This document shows, piece by piece, positions 13,286 through 13,948 of a stretch of 13,948 nucleotides of DNA (position 1 is the stretch's first letter; each line of letters starts with the position of its first letter). The position numbers and the translations under genes are program-made. The notes beneath the pieces are model-generated. The model saw only the letters and a program-made list of their open reading frames with translations. It did no database searches and had not been told where the DNA came from. The DNA comes from Thermofilaceae archaeon. Its GTDB lineage: Archaea; Thermoproteota; Thermoprotei; Thermofilales; Thermofilaceae. Where the stretch lies: positions 1 through 13,948 of the forward strand of contig JALVKT010000074.1 in the NCBI GenBank assembly GCA_027027675.1, read 5' to 3'.

Positions 13286-13602
13286 GCCTTAGCGAACTTC
13301 TGCTTAAGCTTCCTATACTCATCCAGGGGGATAGCTAGGGCCTCACCTATGCCAGCACTTGTAACTTTTACCTCGTAGCCGCTTACCTCGATCATTCCCT
13401 TATCCCGCAGCCCCTTCAGGGCCTCAGCGAACCCCTTAACTACACGCTCAAAGTTGGGGCTCTTCTCGTCTAGGAAGTCTTCGGCAAGGAACCTTGCCAG
13501 GTATACCTCAGGGTCCTCCCCGCTAGACTGGTAGTATATTTTTCCGCCATACTCGTGGTATATCAGCATCAGTACGAACCGCTCGACAGGCGTCAACGCC
13601 AT
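13282..13602 (-). CDS. Small winged-helix-like protein, function unknown
   Basis: The 106-residue protein is mostly helical and begins MALTPVERFVLMLIYHEYGG. The C-terminal half, VVKGFAEALKGLRDKGMIEV, then SGYEVKVTSAGIGEAL, reads as a recognition helix plus beta wing of a winged helix, similar in layout to PadR/MarR-like minimal DNA-binding folds. No catalytic motif is seen. The ATG is preceded by GGGTGACGGG, giving a good ribosome-binding site. Its first ten bases (ATGGCGTTGA) also contain the TGA stop of the upstream membrane-protein gene, so the two are translationally coupled. Its stop overlaps the convergent winged-helix gene by four bases. Functions in transcription or in membrane-signal relay are both conceivable; neither is shown. 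Confidence 0.68.
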   Translation of the reverse strand: MALTPVERFVLMLIYHEYGGKIYYQSSGEDPEVYLARFLAEDFLDEKSPNFERVVKGFAEALKGLRDKGMIEVSGYEVKVTSAGIGEALAIPLDEYRKLKQKFAKA

Positions 13603-13928
13603 TTCCCGTCACCCAGGGGGGAACGAGTAGCGGCGCTTTTTGTGTTTCGGTCGCCAGCCTCACCGACGGGAACCGTTTTCCCAGGCTTTCTAGAGATCGC
13701 GTATAGCACGTATAACGTCCACATCGGGATAAGGTCGACAAAGGGGAGCGCGTCCAACACGAGCACGAGGCCATTGCGCCAACTAAGCTTCTCCCTTAGA
13801 AGCCATATAATGGCCAGGGCCAACGCGATATCAACGAGGCTTTCAAGAGGCTGCGCAACGTCGACGAGATCCAACGCGTCGTCTAGGAGGGCCAACGCTA
13901 GGGCTGCGGCCTCACGCCAGTCACGCAT
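13593..13928 (-). CDS. Small membrane protein, function unknown
   Basis: The 111-residue protein has an amphipathic or hydrophobic N-terminal helix (about 5-25, EAAALALALLDDALDLVDV). Two membrane segments follow, at about 30-46 (SLVDIALALAIIWLLRE) and 54-79 (LVLVLDALPFVDLIPMWTLY and on). A hydrophilic tail (80-111) is rich in Gly, Lys and Arg and is probably cytoplasmic. The ATG has GGCGG about seven bases upstream. The tail shares bases with the start of the next gene (10-base overlap), which may explain its unstructured composition. Aspartates in or near membrane segments (D33, D59, D65) are unusual and could matter. I do not recognise a family; the pairing with a small winged-helix protein is the main clue. 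Confidence 0.65.
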   Translation of the reverse strand: MRDWREAAALALALLDDALDLVDVAQPLESLVDIALALAIIWLLREKLSWRNGLVLVLDALPFVDLIPMWTLYVLYAISRKPGKTVPVGEAGDRNTKSAATRSPLGDGKWR

Positions 13929-13948
13929 AATTTCCGCCTAAAGAAGGG

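Overview
The window looks like chromosomal DNA from a hyperthermophilic archaeon, most likely a crenarchaeote (Thermoproteota). The evidence is the archaeal-type methionyl-tRNA synthetase, a TrmB-type sugar regulator, a primase-superfamily (AEP) protein, archaeal-type methylthiotransferase, S-adenosylhomocysteine hydrolase and MTA phosphorylase (with a C-terminal CxC), TATA/BRE-like boxes placed about 26 bp before starts, many GTG/TTG starts and a fairly high G+C. A Thermofilum-like organism would fit, but that is a guess from gene content and not a match I could check. No rRNA, tRNA, CRISPR array, insertion sequence or pseudogene is visible. Coding density is very high and no gene-free stretch reaches 300 bases.

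Layout. (1) 1-2385, minus strand: a carbohydrate ABC importer operon (solute-binding protein, MalF-like permease, start of a MalG-like permease that runs off the window), facing a divergent TrmB-family regulator (2493-3539, plus) across a very short shared promoter region. (2) 3549-6372, minus: an AEP primase-like protein and, upstream of it, a 528-residue single-pass surface protein with many glycosylation sequons and a coiled-coil tail; neither is a characterised gene that I recognise. (3) 6503-12367: a group tied to S-adenosylmethionine use and purine salvage. It holds a radical-SAM tRNA methylthiotransferase (plus), then on the minus strand methionyl-tRNA synthetase, S-adenosylhomocysteine hydrolase, methylthioadenosine phosphorylase and a purine-type phosphoribosyltransferase. 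(4) 12489-13285, plus: a small OB-fold protein followed by a small winged-helix protein, which together resemble a split RPA32-type single-strand-binding subunit. (5) 13282-13928, minus: two overlapping small genes, a winged-helix-like protein and a small membrane protein.

How the genes work together. The importer and TrmB regulator form a classic local control circuit. The methylthiotransferase consumes SAM and releases S-adenosylhomocysteine and 5'-deoxyadenosine. AhcY and MtnP remove such nucleoside by-products, the phosphoribosyltransferase may return purine bases to nucleotides, and MetG uses the methionine. Three kinds of nucleic-acid-handling proteins of unclear role (AEP, OB-fold, winged helix) lie among these metabolic genes. 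The most rewarding places for a second look are the split RPA32-like pair, the solo AEP protein, a hairpin that would hide the ribosome-binding site of the MalF-like permease, and a symmetric dyad in the promoter region between the phosphoribosyltransferase and OB-fold genes.
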